This document shows positions 51,497 through 59,790 of a stretch of 64,000 nucleotides of DNA, in pieces. Made by a program: the position numbers and the translations under genes. Within the stretch, counting starts at the first letter, position 1; every line of letters starts with the position of its first letter. The DNA is from Marinobacter excellens HL-55 (GTDB lineage Bacteria > Pseudomonadota > Gammaproteobacteria > Pseudomonadales > Oleiphilaceae): positions 1 to 64,000 of the forward strand of contig LJZQ01000006.1 in assembly GCA_001314845.1 (NCBI GenBank), read 5' to 3'. The notes under the pieces were generated by a model, which was not told the DNA's origin, made no database searches, and saw only the letters and a list, made by a program, of their open reading frames with translations.

Positions 51497-52255
51497 ATGG
51501 CTCAAACCAGCACAATTGTCAGTGAACTGAAACGGCAACTTAGAGCCCACGGATTAACCTATCAGGATGTTGCGCAGGCACTCGACCTGTCAGAGGCCAG
51601 TGTGAAGCGGTTGTTTTCAGACCGTCAGTTTTCGTTGAAACGTCTGGACCAGATCTGCAGCCTGATGGGAATGGAGATTACCGATCTGGTCCGAAAGCTG
51701 GCGCCAGAGCCGAGGGTTGAAAAACTCTCGCTGGAGCAGGAAAAGGAGTTGGTGTCAGATGTTCGACTGTTGCTGGTAGCTGTCTGTGCCATGAACCGTT
51801 GGCAATTTGACGAGATACTCCGCAGTTATAAGATGTCGGAAGCAGAATTGATCCGGTTTCTGGCCCGTCTTGATCGTATGGGCGTGGTCGAGTTGTTGCC
51901 GGGAAACCGGATTAAGGTGTTGGTCAGTCACGATTTTACCTGGCAGCCCAATGGCCCGATTCAGCGGTTTTTCGAAACCGAAGTGCAGCAGGACTTCCTG
52001 AAATGTCGCTTTCGTCAACCGGGTGAATTGCGGCTGTTTGTCAGTGGCATGCTCTCGCCGCAATCCAACGAATCGGTACAGCAAAAGCTGAAACGCCTGG
52101 CCCTGGAGTTTCGCCATTGCCACGAGGAAGACCTGGCGCTGCCCCTGGAGCAGCGTTTTGGTGTCAGCCTGCTCATGGCCATGCGGCCCTGGGAGATAGA
52201 CGCCTTCGCGAGCCTCCGGCGAGCGGAGGCAAGGAAGGCATATCCGGGTGCATGA
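51497..52255 (+). CDS. XRE-family regulator with C-terminal sensory region
   Basis: The 252-residue protein has an N-terminal XRE helix-turn-helix (GLTYQDVAQALDLSEASVKR, LFSDRQFSLKRLDQICSLMG) and a C-terminal region of unknown fold (LSLEQEKELVSDVRLLLVAV, FFETEVQQDFLKCRFRQPGE). This longer layout is common in gammaproteobacteria and function is mostly unknown. It is divergent from yiaA-pspA across a 151-base gap, so it may regulate them. The link is inferred from position only. Confidence 0.87.
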   Translation: MAQTSTIVSELKRQLRAHGLTYQDVAQALDLSEASVKRLFSDRQFSLKRLDQICSLMGMEITDLVRKLAPEPRVEKLSLEQEKELVSDVRLLLVAVCAMNRWQFDEILRSYKMSEAELIRFLARLDRMGVVELLPGNRIKVLVSHDFTWQPNGPIQRFFETEVQQDFLKCRFRQPGELRLFVSGMLSPQSNESVQQKLKRLALEFRHCHEEDLALPLEQRFGVSLLMAMRPWEIDAFASLRRAEARKAYPGA

Positions 52256-52342
52256 GCAGTGTCGCTGCAGTTTTGGGTAGCTTGGCGTTGGCTGGCTATG
52301 TCTTTATCATCGGTTCTCACACCCCAAAAACGGATAGTGTTA

Positions 52343-52720
52343 ATGAAGTTCCCCATCGTTACGATTGCCATGGTCTCTGTCGCCCTTGTTTATGTGTTCT
52401 GGGGCCAGTCCCGGGAACAATCGGATCCCACCGATCCGGCCCGCTTCTCTAACCTGCAGGCCAATCCGGTCAAGAGCAGTGAGGTGGTGGACTGGGCCAT
52501 TACTCAGATCCCGGAGGTGTGCGGTCAGGCGGTGGGTAAAGATGAGAGCAGCGATGCCTTGGCGGACTGCGTGGATCGGGCGCAGCCCCGCACTTCCACG
52601 TGCCGCCGGGCTGTTTACGATCATTTTCCGGATACCGTCAACTCTGAGGCGCTGTTCCGTGATGTTTCGATCTCCATGATGAACTGCCTGGTTCCGCAAT
52701 CGGGCATCGTCCGGCCGTGA
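52343..52720 (+). CDS. Small secreted-type hypothetical protein (125 aa)
   Basis: From the ATG at 52343 the 125-residue protein starts with a helix (FPIVTIAMVSVALVYVFWGQ), either an uncleaved anchor or a signal peptide. The rest has cysteines in EVCGQAVGKD, DCVDRAQ, STCRRAVYDHFPD and MNCLVP, which could form disulfides in the periplasm. I do not recognise the family. A frame open from 52259 adds an unlikely first segment. It follows the XRE gene by about 90 bases. Confidence 0.62.
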   Translation: MKFPIVTIAMVSVALVYVFWGQSREQSDPTDPARFSNLQANPVKSSEVVDWAITQIPEVCGQAVGKDESSDALADCVDRAQPRTSTCRRAVYDHFPDTVNSEALFRDVSISMMNCLVPQSGIVRP

Positions 52721-52834
52721 ACGGGTGCCGGAGGCTGCTCAGGTCTTTACCTGTTGCCCCGGATCGCCCACAATCTTGGCATTCTGTTGTAAACAAACAC
52801 TCACTTAAATCTGGCAGTAAATGAGGGCATACAG

Positions 52835-53533
52835 GTGACTGAACTGGTAACTTACGAATTGAATGACGGCATCGCGACCATCACCCTGAATAACGGTAAA
52901 GCCAATGCGTTGGGGCACGATGTTTTTGAGGGGCTGAATGCTGCCCTTGATCGTGCCGAGCAGGACAAGGCCATCGTTATCCTGACTGGCCAGCCGGGCA
53001 TGTTTTCCGGCGGCTACGACCTGAAAGAAATGCAGAAAGGCCCGAAAGAGGCGATGGCGCTGGTAAAGATCGGCTCAACCCTGACCCGCCGCCTGTCGGC
53101 CTTTCCGCTGCCGGTGATCGGTGCTTGCAGTGGTCATGCCATTGCTAAAGGTGCTTTTGTCTTGTTGTCTGTGGATTACCGGATTGGTGTGGAAGGTGGG
53201 TTCAAGCTGGGCCTGAATGAAGTGGCCATCGGCATGACGATGCACCACGCGGGTATCGAGATTGCTCGCCATCGCATGCCGGCCCCTTATTTTTATCGCT
53301 CGGTGGTAAATGCGGAAATCTTTAACCCGGAAGGCGCCGTTGAGGCCGGTTTCCTGGATGAACTGGTGGCGCCTGAGCAGTTGATGGAACGAGCGGTGGC
53401 GGTGGCGACTCAGATGAAGCAGCTGAACCTGAACGCTCACAAGCAGACCAAGTTGAAAGTGAAAGCGGATTACCTGGCGTTGCTGGACCGCTGCATTGAG
53501 CAGGATGCTGCCCACTTTGATCTGATGGGTTAA
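52835..53533 (+). CDS. Enoyl-CoA hydratase/isomerase (crotonase family)
   Basis: The GTG at 52835 gives 232 residues. The crotonase fold is clear: ITLNNGKANALGHDVFEGLN, the oxyanion loops MFSGGYDLKEM and GACSGHAIAKGAFVLLSVDY, and the active-site region EVAIGMTMHHAGIEIARHRM. The two glutamates of typical hydratases are only partly conserved (AIAKGAF in place of AxGGGxE), so it may be an isomerase or thioesterase-like member. The neighbouring thioesterase and carboxylase suggest acyl-CoA metabolism. Confidence 0.92.
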   Translation: MTELVTYELNDGIATITLNNGKANALGHDVFEGLNAALDRAEQDKAIVILTGQPGMFSGGYDLKEMQKGPKEAMALVKIGSTLTRRLSAFPLPVIGACSGHAIAKGAFVLLSVDYRIGVEGGFKLGLNEVAIGMTMHHAGIEIARHRMPAPYFYRSVVNAEIFNPEGAVEAGFLDELVAPEQLMERAVAVATQMKQLNLNAHKQTKLKVKADYLALLDRCIEQDAAHFDLMG

Positions 53534-53582
53534 CGCTTGGCCGTTATATGATGCTTACCTGATCAAAATCCCTGCATAGCTC

Positions 53583-53599
53583 GCCAATGCATGATTGGC
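53583..53599. terminator. Short inverted repeat after the crotonase gene
   Basis: GCCAAT (53583-53588) and ATTGGC (53594-53599) flank GCATG, 50 bases after the crotonase stop. No T-run follows. It may terminate or be part of the nearby DnaA-box element. Confidence 0.35.
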
Positions 53600-53628
53600 G
53601 GCGCTTGCAGGGAAGTGTCCTCGCCTTG

Positions 53629-53660
53629 CTAACAAAGTTATCCACAGATTCTGTGGGTAA
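53629..53660. repeat. Repeated opposed DnaA-box pair, copy 2
   Basis: CTAACAAAG, TTATCCACA (53638-53646), gap GATTC, and TGTGGGTAA (53652-53660). The layout matches the copy at 36695-36726 base for base except in the 5-base gap. It ends 23 bases before the thioesterase start, so a bound DnaA could affect its expression. Confidence 0.82.
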
Positions 53661-53682
53661 ACATGAAATGGAGTTGAGTGTT

Positions 53683-54180
53683 ATGTCTGAGAAGCCGGGC
53701 AAGCCGGTGGCGGCCTCTGCCATCGATAAGCATGTATACAAGGTGTTTCCCAACGACATGAACTCACACAACACCGTGTTCGGTGGCATGATTATGGCCA
53801 AATGTGATCGGTTGGCGTTGGTAGTGGCAGAGCGGCATTCGGCACATGTCTGTGTGACCGCAGCGGTAGACTCCATTCACTTTCGGGCCCCCGCCAAGGG
53901 TAACGACACACTGCTGTTCAATCTGTCGCTGAATCGCAGTTGGGGCTCCTCGATGGAAATTGGCGCCCGGGTGGAAGCCGAGAACAGTTATACCGGCGAA
54001 ACCCGCCACATCCTCTCGGCGTTTTTTACCTTTGTGGCACTGGATGAGAATGGCCGGCCAGTGGATGTGCCTTCGGTGATTCCGGAAACCAGGGATCAGG
54101 TGCGTCGTTTTGAGAGTGCGGAGATTCGTCGGGAAGGCCGGCTCAGAACCCGAGACGAACTTTCCCGGGCAAATGGCTGA
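53683..54180 (+). CDS. Acyl-CoA thioesterase (hot-dog fold, YciA/VdlD-like)
   Basis: From the ATG at 53683 (GGAG site nine bases before) the protein has 165 residues. The hot-dog thioesterase motif is visible in FPNDMNSHNTVFGGMIMAKC (Asn/Asp active site) and CVTAAVDSIHFRAPAKGNDT, with an N-terminal VYKVFPNDMN. YciA/VdlD enzymes cleave short and medium acyl-CoAs. The frame is open upstream and includes a DnaA-box repeat. An alternative start is 53668. Confidence 0.9.
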   Translation: MSEKPGKPVAASAIDKHVYKVFPNDMNSHNTVFGGMIMAKCDRLALVVAERHSAHVCVTAAVDSIHFRAPAKGNDTLLFNLSLNRSWGSSMEIGARVEAENSYTGETRHILSAFFTFVALDENGRPVDVPSVIPETRDQVRRFESAEIRREGRLRTRDELSRANG

Positions 54181-54255
54181 GAGGCTATCGCTTCTTGAAT
54201 TTAGTCATGGTATATCAGCGCCACAGTAAACCCTTTATTTTCGGAACCAGAAGTT

Positions 54256-54822
54256 ATGCCAAAAGCGAGTGAGATCAAGAAGAACCAGGCGGTTGAATAC
54301 GATGGACGAGTCTATTTTGTAAGAGACATCGAGCGCTCGGTACCGCAAGGCCGCGCCGGTGGTAGCCTGTACCGCATGCGGATGTACGATGTGGTCACTG
54401 ACCAGAAGCTGGATGAGACCTTCAAGGACTCAGATATGCTCAACCTTGCTGATCTGGTGCGCCGCTCGGTGACGTTCTCGTATGCCGATGGCGATGAATA
54501 TGTCTTCATGGACAATGAAGATTTTACCCAGTACATGCTGAATAAAAGCGCGATTGAAGACGAGCTGCTGTTCATCACCGAAGACACTCAGGGCGTGATG
54601 GCCATTCTGGTGTCTGATACCCCGGTAGCGCTGGACCTGCCGCCGACGGTCGAATTGTCCATTGAGGAAACGGACCCTTCGGTCAAGGGCGGATCTGCGA
54701 CAGCCCGCACCAAACCTGCCAGGCTGACCACCGGTCTGGTGGTGCAGGTGCCCGAGCATATCTCCACGGGCGACCGTATCAAGATCAACGTGGAAGAGCG
54801 GAAGTTTCTCAGCCGCGCCTGA
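54256..54822 (+). CDS. efpL: Elongation factor P-like protein EfpL (YeiP)
   Basis: The 188-residue protein has the three-domain EF-P layout: [20 protein letters not shown] in domain I with loop [15 protein letters not shown] (unmodified arginine replaces EF-P's modified lysine), [16 protein letters not shown] in domain II, and the C-terminal [16 protein letters not shown]. EfpL helps ribosomes through proline and other hard motifs. It is followed by rsuA on the opposite strand. Confidence 0.93.
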   Translation: MPKASEIKKNQAVEYDGRVYFVRDIERSVPQGRAGGSLYRMRMYDVVTDQKLDETFKDSDMLNLADLVRRSVTFSYADGDEYVFMDNEDFTQYMLNKSAIEDELLFITEDTQGVMAILVSDTPVALDLPPTVELSIEETDPSVKGGSATARTKPARLTTGLVVQVPEHISTGDRIKINVEERKFLSRA

Positions 54823-54838
54823 TGCGGATACAGCTCTG

Positions 54839-55534
54839 TCACCCGATGGAGCTGATTTCGTCTTTGGTCAGGTGGCGATAGCCGCCGATGGGAAGCCCAG
54901 GATCCAGTATCAGGCTTCCCATACTTTCCCGATGCAGTGACGTTACCCGGTTGCCCACAGCGTGGAACATGCGTTTGACCTGGTGATAGCGCCCTTCAAA
55001 GATCGTCACTCTGGCTTCACGGTCGCTCAGTTGTTCCAGTCGGGCGGGAGAGGTAGTCAGCTGCTCGAATTCAAACCAGATGCCTTCGGCAAAGCGTTCT
55101 GAAGTTTGCGGGCTGATGGGCTCAGCAGTTGTCACCCGATAGACTTTCGGAATCTTGATAGCGGGTTCCGTCAACCGTCGTGACCATTGCCCGTCGCTAC
55201 TGAGAATCAGCAGTCCGGTACTTGCCCGGTCCAGACGTCCGCCAATGTGCAGGTGTGCTCGCAGATCCGGTTCTATCAATTCCACCACCGTCGGATGTTG
55301 CTCATCCCGGGTTGCACTCAGATAACCAGCGGGTTTGTGCAGCATCAGGTAGTACGCGGGCTGCGCCTGCTGGACGATGTGTTGATCTATTCGGACTTCC
55401 TCGAATCGGGGAACATCCACGCTGCCGTCCCGGCAAACTCTACCATCTACCAACACGCGCCCCGCCGCCAGTAGCTGATTGGCAAGGCGTCGGCTGACTC
55501 CGTTCTGGTTGCTGATAATGCGTGAGAGTTTCAT
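54839..55534 (-). CDS. rsuA: 16S rRNA pseudouridine synthase RsuA
   Basis: The 231-residue protein has an N-terminal S4 domain (MKLSRIISNQNGVSRRLANQ, GRVLVDGRV) and a pseudouridine synthase domain with GRLDRASTGLLILSSDG (catalytic Asp) and FEGRYHQVKRMFHAVGNRV. RsuA makes pseudouridine at position 516 of 16S rRNA. Its ATG overlaps the stop of the spermidine-synthase-like gene by ATGA (55531-55534), so the two are co-translated. Confidence 0.95.
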   Translation of the reverse strand: MKLSRIISNQNGVSRRLANQLLAAGRVLVDGRVCRDGSVDVPRFEEVRIDQHIVQQAQPAYYLMLHKPAGYLSATRDEQHPTVVELIEPDLRAHLHIGGRLDRASTGLLILSSDGQWSRRLTEPAIKIPKVYRVTTAEPISPQTSERFAEGIWFEFEQLTTSPARLEQLSDREARVTIFEGRYHQVKRMFHAVGNRVTSLHRESMGSLILDPGLPIGGYRHLTKDEISSIG

Positions 55535-56313
55535 TCAGAAGGCAGGGCAGGCGTCAATCGGCTGAGTTTTTTCATCAGTTTGCGCCAGCCTATAGGCAGG
55601 CGCTCTTCCAGCGAGTTCAGTCGGGACTTATCCACTGTCCAAGGGTCAAATTCCTGCTTTCGCCCATAGATTACCCAGTTGTTGGTGCGGCTCTTGAACA
55701 CAAGCAGTACCGGGAACTGGCGCTTGAGTTCCCGGACAAGATTGCCGTCCGGCTCCGGCATCCGGTGGTAGTTCAGGACCAGCCAGCCAGTGTCAGACAG
55801 TGCTCGTCCGCAGGCTTTTATAAACTGACGCTGGCTCTGCGCCGGGCTCATCCGGTCTGCGCTGTACAGATCGGTCAGAACCATATCGGTGCCAGCCTCG
55901 GGCAGCTGGTCTATGGCCAGGCGGGCGTCGGCAATCTGCACGCTCAACCGGTCGGATTCGGGCAGGGCAAACCATTCCTTTGCGATGTCGGCCACCTTCC
56001 GGCGCAGTTCGTAAACCCGGATGGTGCTTTGGGGCAGGATGGTAAACAGCCCGTGGGCCAGCACGCCGCCGCCAAGGCCCAGCACCGTCACCCGGGCAGG
56101 GTCACAGAAGGCAATCGGTAACAGCATGGCGCGGTTGTATTCGTGTACCGGCACATGGGGAGCCGCACGCAGAATCTTGCTTTGTTCGAACACCGAGTCA
56201 AAGCTCAGAATCCGATGCTTCCGGTCGTCAATGACCAGAATATTGCCGTGGGGATCGCTGGCAACATGAACAATGTCGCCCTTGATTTCCGGGCGCTTGA
56301 TGATAGTGCCCAT
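55531..56313 (-). CDS. Spermidine-synthase-like protein
   Basis: The 260-residue protein has the spermidine-synthase/methyltransferase-like fold: VIDDRKHRILSFDSVFEQS, VTVLGLGGGVLAHGLF for the SAM-type site, and VLTDLYSADRMSP. The putative catalytic Asp-motif (LTDLYS) is modified from the canonical DSTDP-like stretch, so the enzyme may use another substrate. It is translationally linked to rsuA and adjoins the lytic transglycosylase gene (stop TGATG overlap, 56313). Confidence 0.87.
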   Translation of the reverse strand: MGTIIKRPEIKGDIVHVASDPHGNILVIDDRKHRILSFDSVFEQSKILRAAPHVPVHEYNRAMLLPIAFCDPARVTVLGLGGGVLAHGLFTILPQSTIRVYELRRKVADIAKEWFALPESDRLSVQIADARLAIDQLPEAGTDMVLTDLYSADRMSPAQSQRQFIKACGRALSDTGWLVLNYHRMPEPDGNLVRELKRQFPVLLVFKSRTNNWVIYGRKQEFDPWTVDKSRLNSLEERLPIGWRKLMKKLSRLTPALPSE

Positions 56314-57029
56314 CAGTTCGCCGCGTAACGCTGATGCAGAATGCCGACACGCTCAACGTAGGCTTTGGTCTCGGCAAACGGAGGGATGCCATTGTAACGG
56401 CCGACCGCACCCGGGCCTGCGTTGTAAGCCGCCGTCGCGAGCCGGGTGTCACCGCCAAAACGCTGCAGCATTTTTGCCAGATAGTTCACGCCGCCTCGAA
56501 TATTCTCGGTTACCTCCAGGGCATTTTCGACTCCGAGTTCTTTGGCGGTGCCAGGCATCAACTGCATCAGACCCTGGGCTCCGACCGGTGAGATGGCGGC
56601 AGGATTAAAGGCGGATTCCGCGTGGATGACGGCACGAACCAGAGCTGGGTCGACGTCAAACTCCCGGGCAGCGGTCAGGATTTCATCCCGATAGGGGCGG
56701 ACAAACAAGGGTGTTTTGTGCCAGTCCACTTTGGAGCCGGGGTCGCAGGCGTAACAATGGAAACGGATCACGTCGAAGTCGGCATCGCTGGGGCGCTGAC
56801 TGCTGTAGGCAATCACGCCGTGTTCATCGGTATAGCGATAAACCGTTTCGTTACGGCTGGAAGCTCGGGGCTGAGTTTGGCTGCTCTTGACGTTGGTAAA
56901 CTCGACCCGGCCATCAGGATGGACGATGCGCTGTATGCTGTTGGCATGGGCAAGGCCTGCCAACAGCAGTGCGCCTGCTATCAGAGTCGCAGTGGTTTTG
57001 GTCAGAATGGCGATACAGCGGTGATTCAT
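56313..57029 (-). CDS. Lytic transglycosylase (SLT domain)
   Basis: The 238-residue protein has a signal peptide ([18 protein letters not shown]), then a short DUF4124-like N-terminal part ([23 protein letters not shown]), and an SLT transglycosylase domain: the catalytic Glu lies in [20 protein letters not shown], with [14 protein letters not shown] and [11 protein letters not shown]. It cleaves glycan strands in the periplasm. TTG at 57032 is an alternative start. It is the first of three linked minus-strand genes. Confidence 0.94.
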   Translation of the reverse strand: MNHRCIAILTKTTATLIAGALLLAGLAHANSIQRIVHPDGRVEFTNVKSSQTQPRASSRNETVYRYTDEHGVIAYSSQRPSDADFDVIRFHCYACDPGSKVDWHKTPLFVRPYRDEILTAAREFDVDPALVRAVIHAESAFNPAAISPVGAQGLMQLMPGTAKELGVENALEVTENIRGGVNYLAKMLQRFGGDTRLATAAYNAGPGAVGRYNGIPPFAETKAYVERVGILHQRYAAN

Positions 57030-57253
57030 CAAAGGCCCGGTGTCTTTATCCGATACGTGGTTCTTTGACCATTATCGCGGTAGATGCCCCTTCAAGTGTA
57101 GGAGTTTCGTGCGTTGATGATACGGATTGTTGGTAAGGTCACAAACCCTTGTGCGGGGGGAGAAATGTATTCAGATCAATTCATCCGAGATTATTCTCTG
57201 GCTCCGGATTATTTGAGCTAGACTGCAATTGAATCAACTGACCCGGAGCTTCT

Positions 57254-57493
57254 ATGCCTTTCTCCCCAAACCATCTTGCCGAACTGAACTTGTTGCTGCA
57301 GTTTCCTTCCGTCTCAACCCAGGAGGGCATCAAAGTACACGCTCATAGCGCAGCACCGGAAACGGTAGAGGCGGCTGAGGCGCTTTTTTCCAAGGGCCTG
57401 ATCAGCCAGAACGATGGCGGCTATCTGACTCCGCTGGGTTGTGAGGCCGTTGAATTCACACAAAAGCTGCAGTCCATGCTGGCCGGTGCCTGA
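57254..57493 (+). CDS. TIGR02647 family protein (79 aa)
   Basis: The 79-residue protein fits TIGR02647: MPFSPNHLAELNLLLQFPSV, then TQEGIKVHAHSAAPETVEAA, EALFSKGLISQNDGGYLTPL. The family occurs in Pseudomonas, Marinobacter and relatives; its role is unknown, but a winged-helix shape is likely. It begins 222 bases after the lytic transglycosylase start on the opposite strand; the gap shows a CACAAACCCTTGTG palindrome. Confidence 0.88.
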   Translation: MPFSPNHLAELNLLLQFPSVSTQEGIKVHAHSAAPETVEAAEALFSKGLISQNDGGYLTPLGCEAVEFTQKLQSMLAGA

Positions 57494-57592
57494 TCGCCGC
57501 AGTCCGTATACGCCGGTCTGGGCCTGTCAGACCGGCTGATTTCCGTAAACATCGTTGAACCGACACCCCTGAACGCAAGCCGAGTCTGATTG

Positions 57593-58492
57593 ATGCCACG
57601 GGTTTTCTACTCTCTTTTTGTTCCTGCGCTGTTTGTCTGGCTTTGGAGCACCGGGTTTATTGGTGCCAAGTACGGGCTGCCGTTTGCTGAGCCGTTCACT
57701 CTGCTGTCGATTCGTATGCTGCTGACGTTGTTGCCGCTGGCCGTCCTGGCCTGGTTAATGAAAGCCCGCTGGCCGGGTTGGCGTGGTGCCGGCCACCTGG
57801 CGGTGACCGGGCTGCTGGTGCATGGCTGTTACCTTGGCGGGGTGTTCTATGCCATTGACCAGGGCATGTCGTCAGGATTGGTATCATTGATTGTCGGACT
57901 GCAGCCGCTGGTCACCGCCTTGGCTGCCGTTGTCTTCCTGAAAGAGGCGGTTACTCGCCGGCAGTGGTGGGGCCTGCTGATGGGGCTTGTCGGTGTCAGC
58001 CTGGTGATGATTGAAAAATTTGGGAGGAGCGGCGGCAGTGAGGTCAGTCTCTCAGCGCTGACGTTGTTGTGGGCAGGGTTGGCACTGGTGGGGATTTCCC
58101 TGGGCACGGTTTATCAGAAACGCTATGGCACCTCAGTGGATCTGGTGTCTGGAACTATGATTCAGTTTAGCGCCGCTGCGGTGTTGTTCGCCATTGGTGC
58201 GTTCGCGTTTGAAAGTCGGGAAGTGCAATGGACTCTTCAGTTCAAGTTTGCACTGGGATGGCTGGTGTTCGGGTTATCGATCAGTGCGGTATTGATTCTG
58301 ATGTGGCTGATTCGTCGCGGTGCGGCCTCTCAAGTGGCCAGTCTGTTCTATCTGGTGCCTCCGGTTACTGCGTTGGAGGCTTTTATACTGTTTGATGAGC
58401 GCCTGGGGCCAATGGCCATGACGGGGGGCGCTATTGCGGTTGCTGGCGTGGCCCTGGTGGTGATCACAGGGCCACGTAAGATAACTACTTAG
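57593..58492 (+). CDS. EamA/DMT-family transporter
   Basis: From the ATG at 57593 the 299-residue protein has ten membrane helices in two EamA halves, with WSTGFIGAKYGLPFAEPFTL and LLSIRMLLTLLPLAVLAWLM, GLVSLIVGLQPLVTALAAVV and a second-half repeat, VASLFYLVPPVTALEAFILF. DMT transporters move small metabolites; the substrate is unknown. A TTG at 57590 is an alternative start. Confidence 0.9.
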   Translation: MPRVFYSLFVPALFVWLWSTGFIGAKYGLPFAEPFTLLSIRMLLTLLPLAVLAWLMKARWPGWRGAGHLAVTGLLVHGCYLGGVFYAIDQGMSSGLVSLIVGLQPLVTALAAVVFLKEAVTRRQWWGLLMGLVGVSLVMIEKFGRSGGSEVSLSALTLLWAGLALVGISLGTVYQKRYGTSVDLVSGTMIQFSAAAVLFAIGAFAFESREVQWTLQFKFALGWLVFGLSISAVLILMWLIRRGAASQVASLFYLVPPVTALEAFILFDERLGPMAMTGGAIAVAGVALVVITGPRKITT

Positions 58493-58502
58493 CTTAGCTC
58501 AG

Positions 58503-58679
58503 TCAGATCTTGGGACCTTTGCCCCTCAACGCGTTCACAAGAAGTGAGACAACGAGCAACACAATAAAAATAAAGAAAAGAATTTTCGCAAAACCCGCAG
58601 CGGTTCCGGCGATACCGCCAAAGCCGAGAACACCCGCAATAATAGCAATCACAAGACAGACTACGGCCCAATAGAGCAT
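58503..58679 (-). CDS. DUF1328 membrane protein (58 aa)
   Basis: The 58-residue protein matches DUF1328: [40 protein letters not shown] and [13 protein letters not shown]. Two helices, common in gammaproteobacteria and linked to stress or stationary phase in some. The ATG at 58679 follows an AAGGAGG site. It is convergent with the DMT gene. Confidence 0.88.
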   Translation of the reverse strand: MLYWAVVCLVIAIIAGVLGFGGIAGTAAGFAKILFFIFIVLLVVSLLVNALRGKGPKI

Positions 58680-58882
58680 TTTTGATCCTCCTTTGAATGG
58701 CTCGCTAATGAACTTGGCACAGCGTTGGGGAATCCGCAATAAATGAGCTGATCTGTTGATGAATAGTAATGGCGTGTACAGATTCTTGCTCCGCGAAGTC
58801 ATCTTTCGGGTCAGGTTGTCATATTTTCAGATACGTTTTGTGACTGAATTTTCCGGGTTGAAACAGGACTCCGGTTGCGGGG

Positions 58883-58919
58883 TGGCATAAACTGTCAAAA
58901 GCACTGGCATAAAGTGACA
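58883..58919 (+). promoter_or_regulatory. Direct repeats upstream of the binding-protein gene
   Basis: TGGCATAAACTGTCA (58883-58897) and TGGCATAAAGTGACA (58905-58919) are the same sequence with two base changes, start to start 22 bases (about two helix turns). They lie 54 bases before the ATG at 58973. Such direct repeats are typical of dimeric activators such as AraC-type or OmpR-type regulators. Confidence 0.55.
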
Positions 58920-58972
58920 GATCTGCGCGTTCTAGCGTCATACCAACAATCACCGCCCAGAGGAAATCTCAT

Positions 58973-59755
58973 ATGCACAACCTGATTGCACCAGCAAGGA
59001 AGACCCTGCAACGAACTGCCAAAGTATCGCTTATGATGGTCACGCTTGCGGGTGCCAGTTCCGTGATACAGGCCGCTGAGCGTCTCTACATCTTTACCGA
59101 GCATTATCCGCCCTACAATGCGTCAGTCTCAGGTGAGGGGTTTGCGCACAATGAAGATGAGATTACTGGTATCTGCACCGACATGGTGAAAGCGGCGATG
59201 GCCCGTGTGGATTATGACGTTGTGATGAAAATGCGTGTGTGGAGCTATGCTTACGACTGGGTACAGGGACGTGATAATCACGGACTGTTCTGCACTGCAC
59301 GCACGGATGAGCGTGAGGATCTGTTCCAGTGGGTCGGTCCTCTGGCGCCAATTAAGTGGACACTGTTTGCGGCGCCGGACTCCGACATTACCCTGGAAAA
59401 CCTGGATGACGCCAAGGAATTGCGAATCGCCGGCTATCGGGGTGATGTGATGTCCGATTACCTGGTAGATCAGGGGTTTGATGTGATCATGAATTCGGCC
59501 GGCGATGTTAACCCCCGGCGCCTTGCGCTTGGCCAGGCTGACCTTTGGGTCACCGACGGTCTGGTGGGTCCGCTGGTTGCGGAAGAGGAGCACGGTATTG
59601 TCGGCTTGAAGCCGGTACTGGTGTTCCGGGAAACGCCCATGTACCTGGCGATGAGTAAAGAGACCTCCCCGGAAGTTATAAGCGACCTGCAACGGGCGAT
59701 AGACGATGCGCGCGATGCCGGTGAGTTCGATCAGATTATCTCCCGCTATCAATAA
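58973..59755 (+). CDS. Stand-alone periplasmic binding protein (paralogue of the 45230 gene)
   Basis: The 260-residue protein has a signal peptide (VSLMMVTLAGASSVIQAAE). The mature fold is SBP_bac_3: LYIFTEHYPPYNASVSGEGF, ITGICTDMVKAAMARVDYDV, GPLAPIKWTLFAAPDSDITL and VFRETPMYLAMSKETSPE. It shares long segments with the protein at 45230-45973. Direct repeats sit upstream. No transport genes are adjacent, so it probably is not part of a standard ABC system here. Confidence 0.88.
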   Translation: MHNLIAPARKTLQRTAKVSLMMVTLAGASSVIQAAERLYIFTEHYPPYNASVSGEGFAHNEDEITGICTDMVKAAMARVDYDVVMKMRVWSYAYDWVQGRDNHGLFCTARTDEREDLFQWVGPLAPIKWTLFAAPDSDITLENLDDAKELRIAGYRGDVMSDYLVDQGFDVIMNSAGDVNPRRLALGQADLWVTDGLVGPLVAEEEHGIVGLKPVLVFRETPMYLAMSKETSPEVISDLQRAIDDARDAGEFDQIISRYQ

Positions 59756-59790
59756 GCGGTGGTCAGATCGTTTTTAGTGGGTCTGTGATC

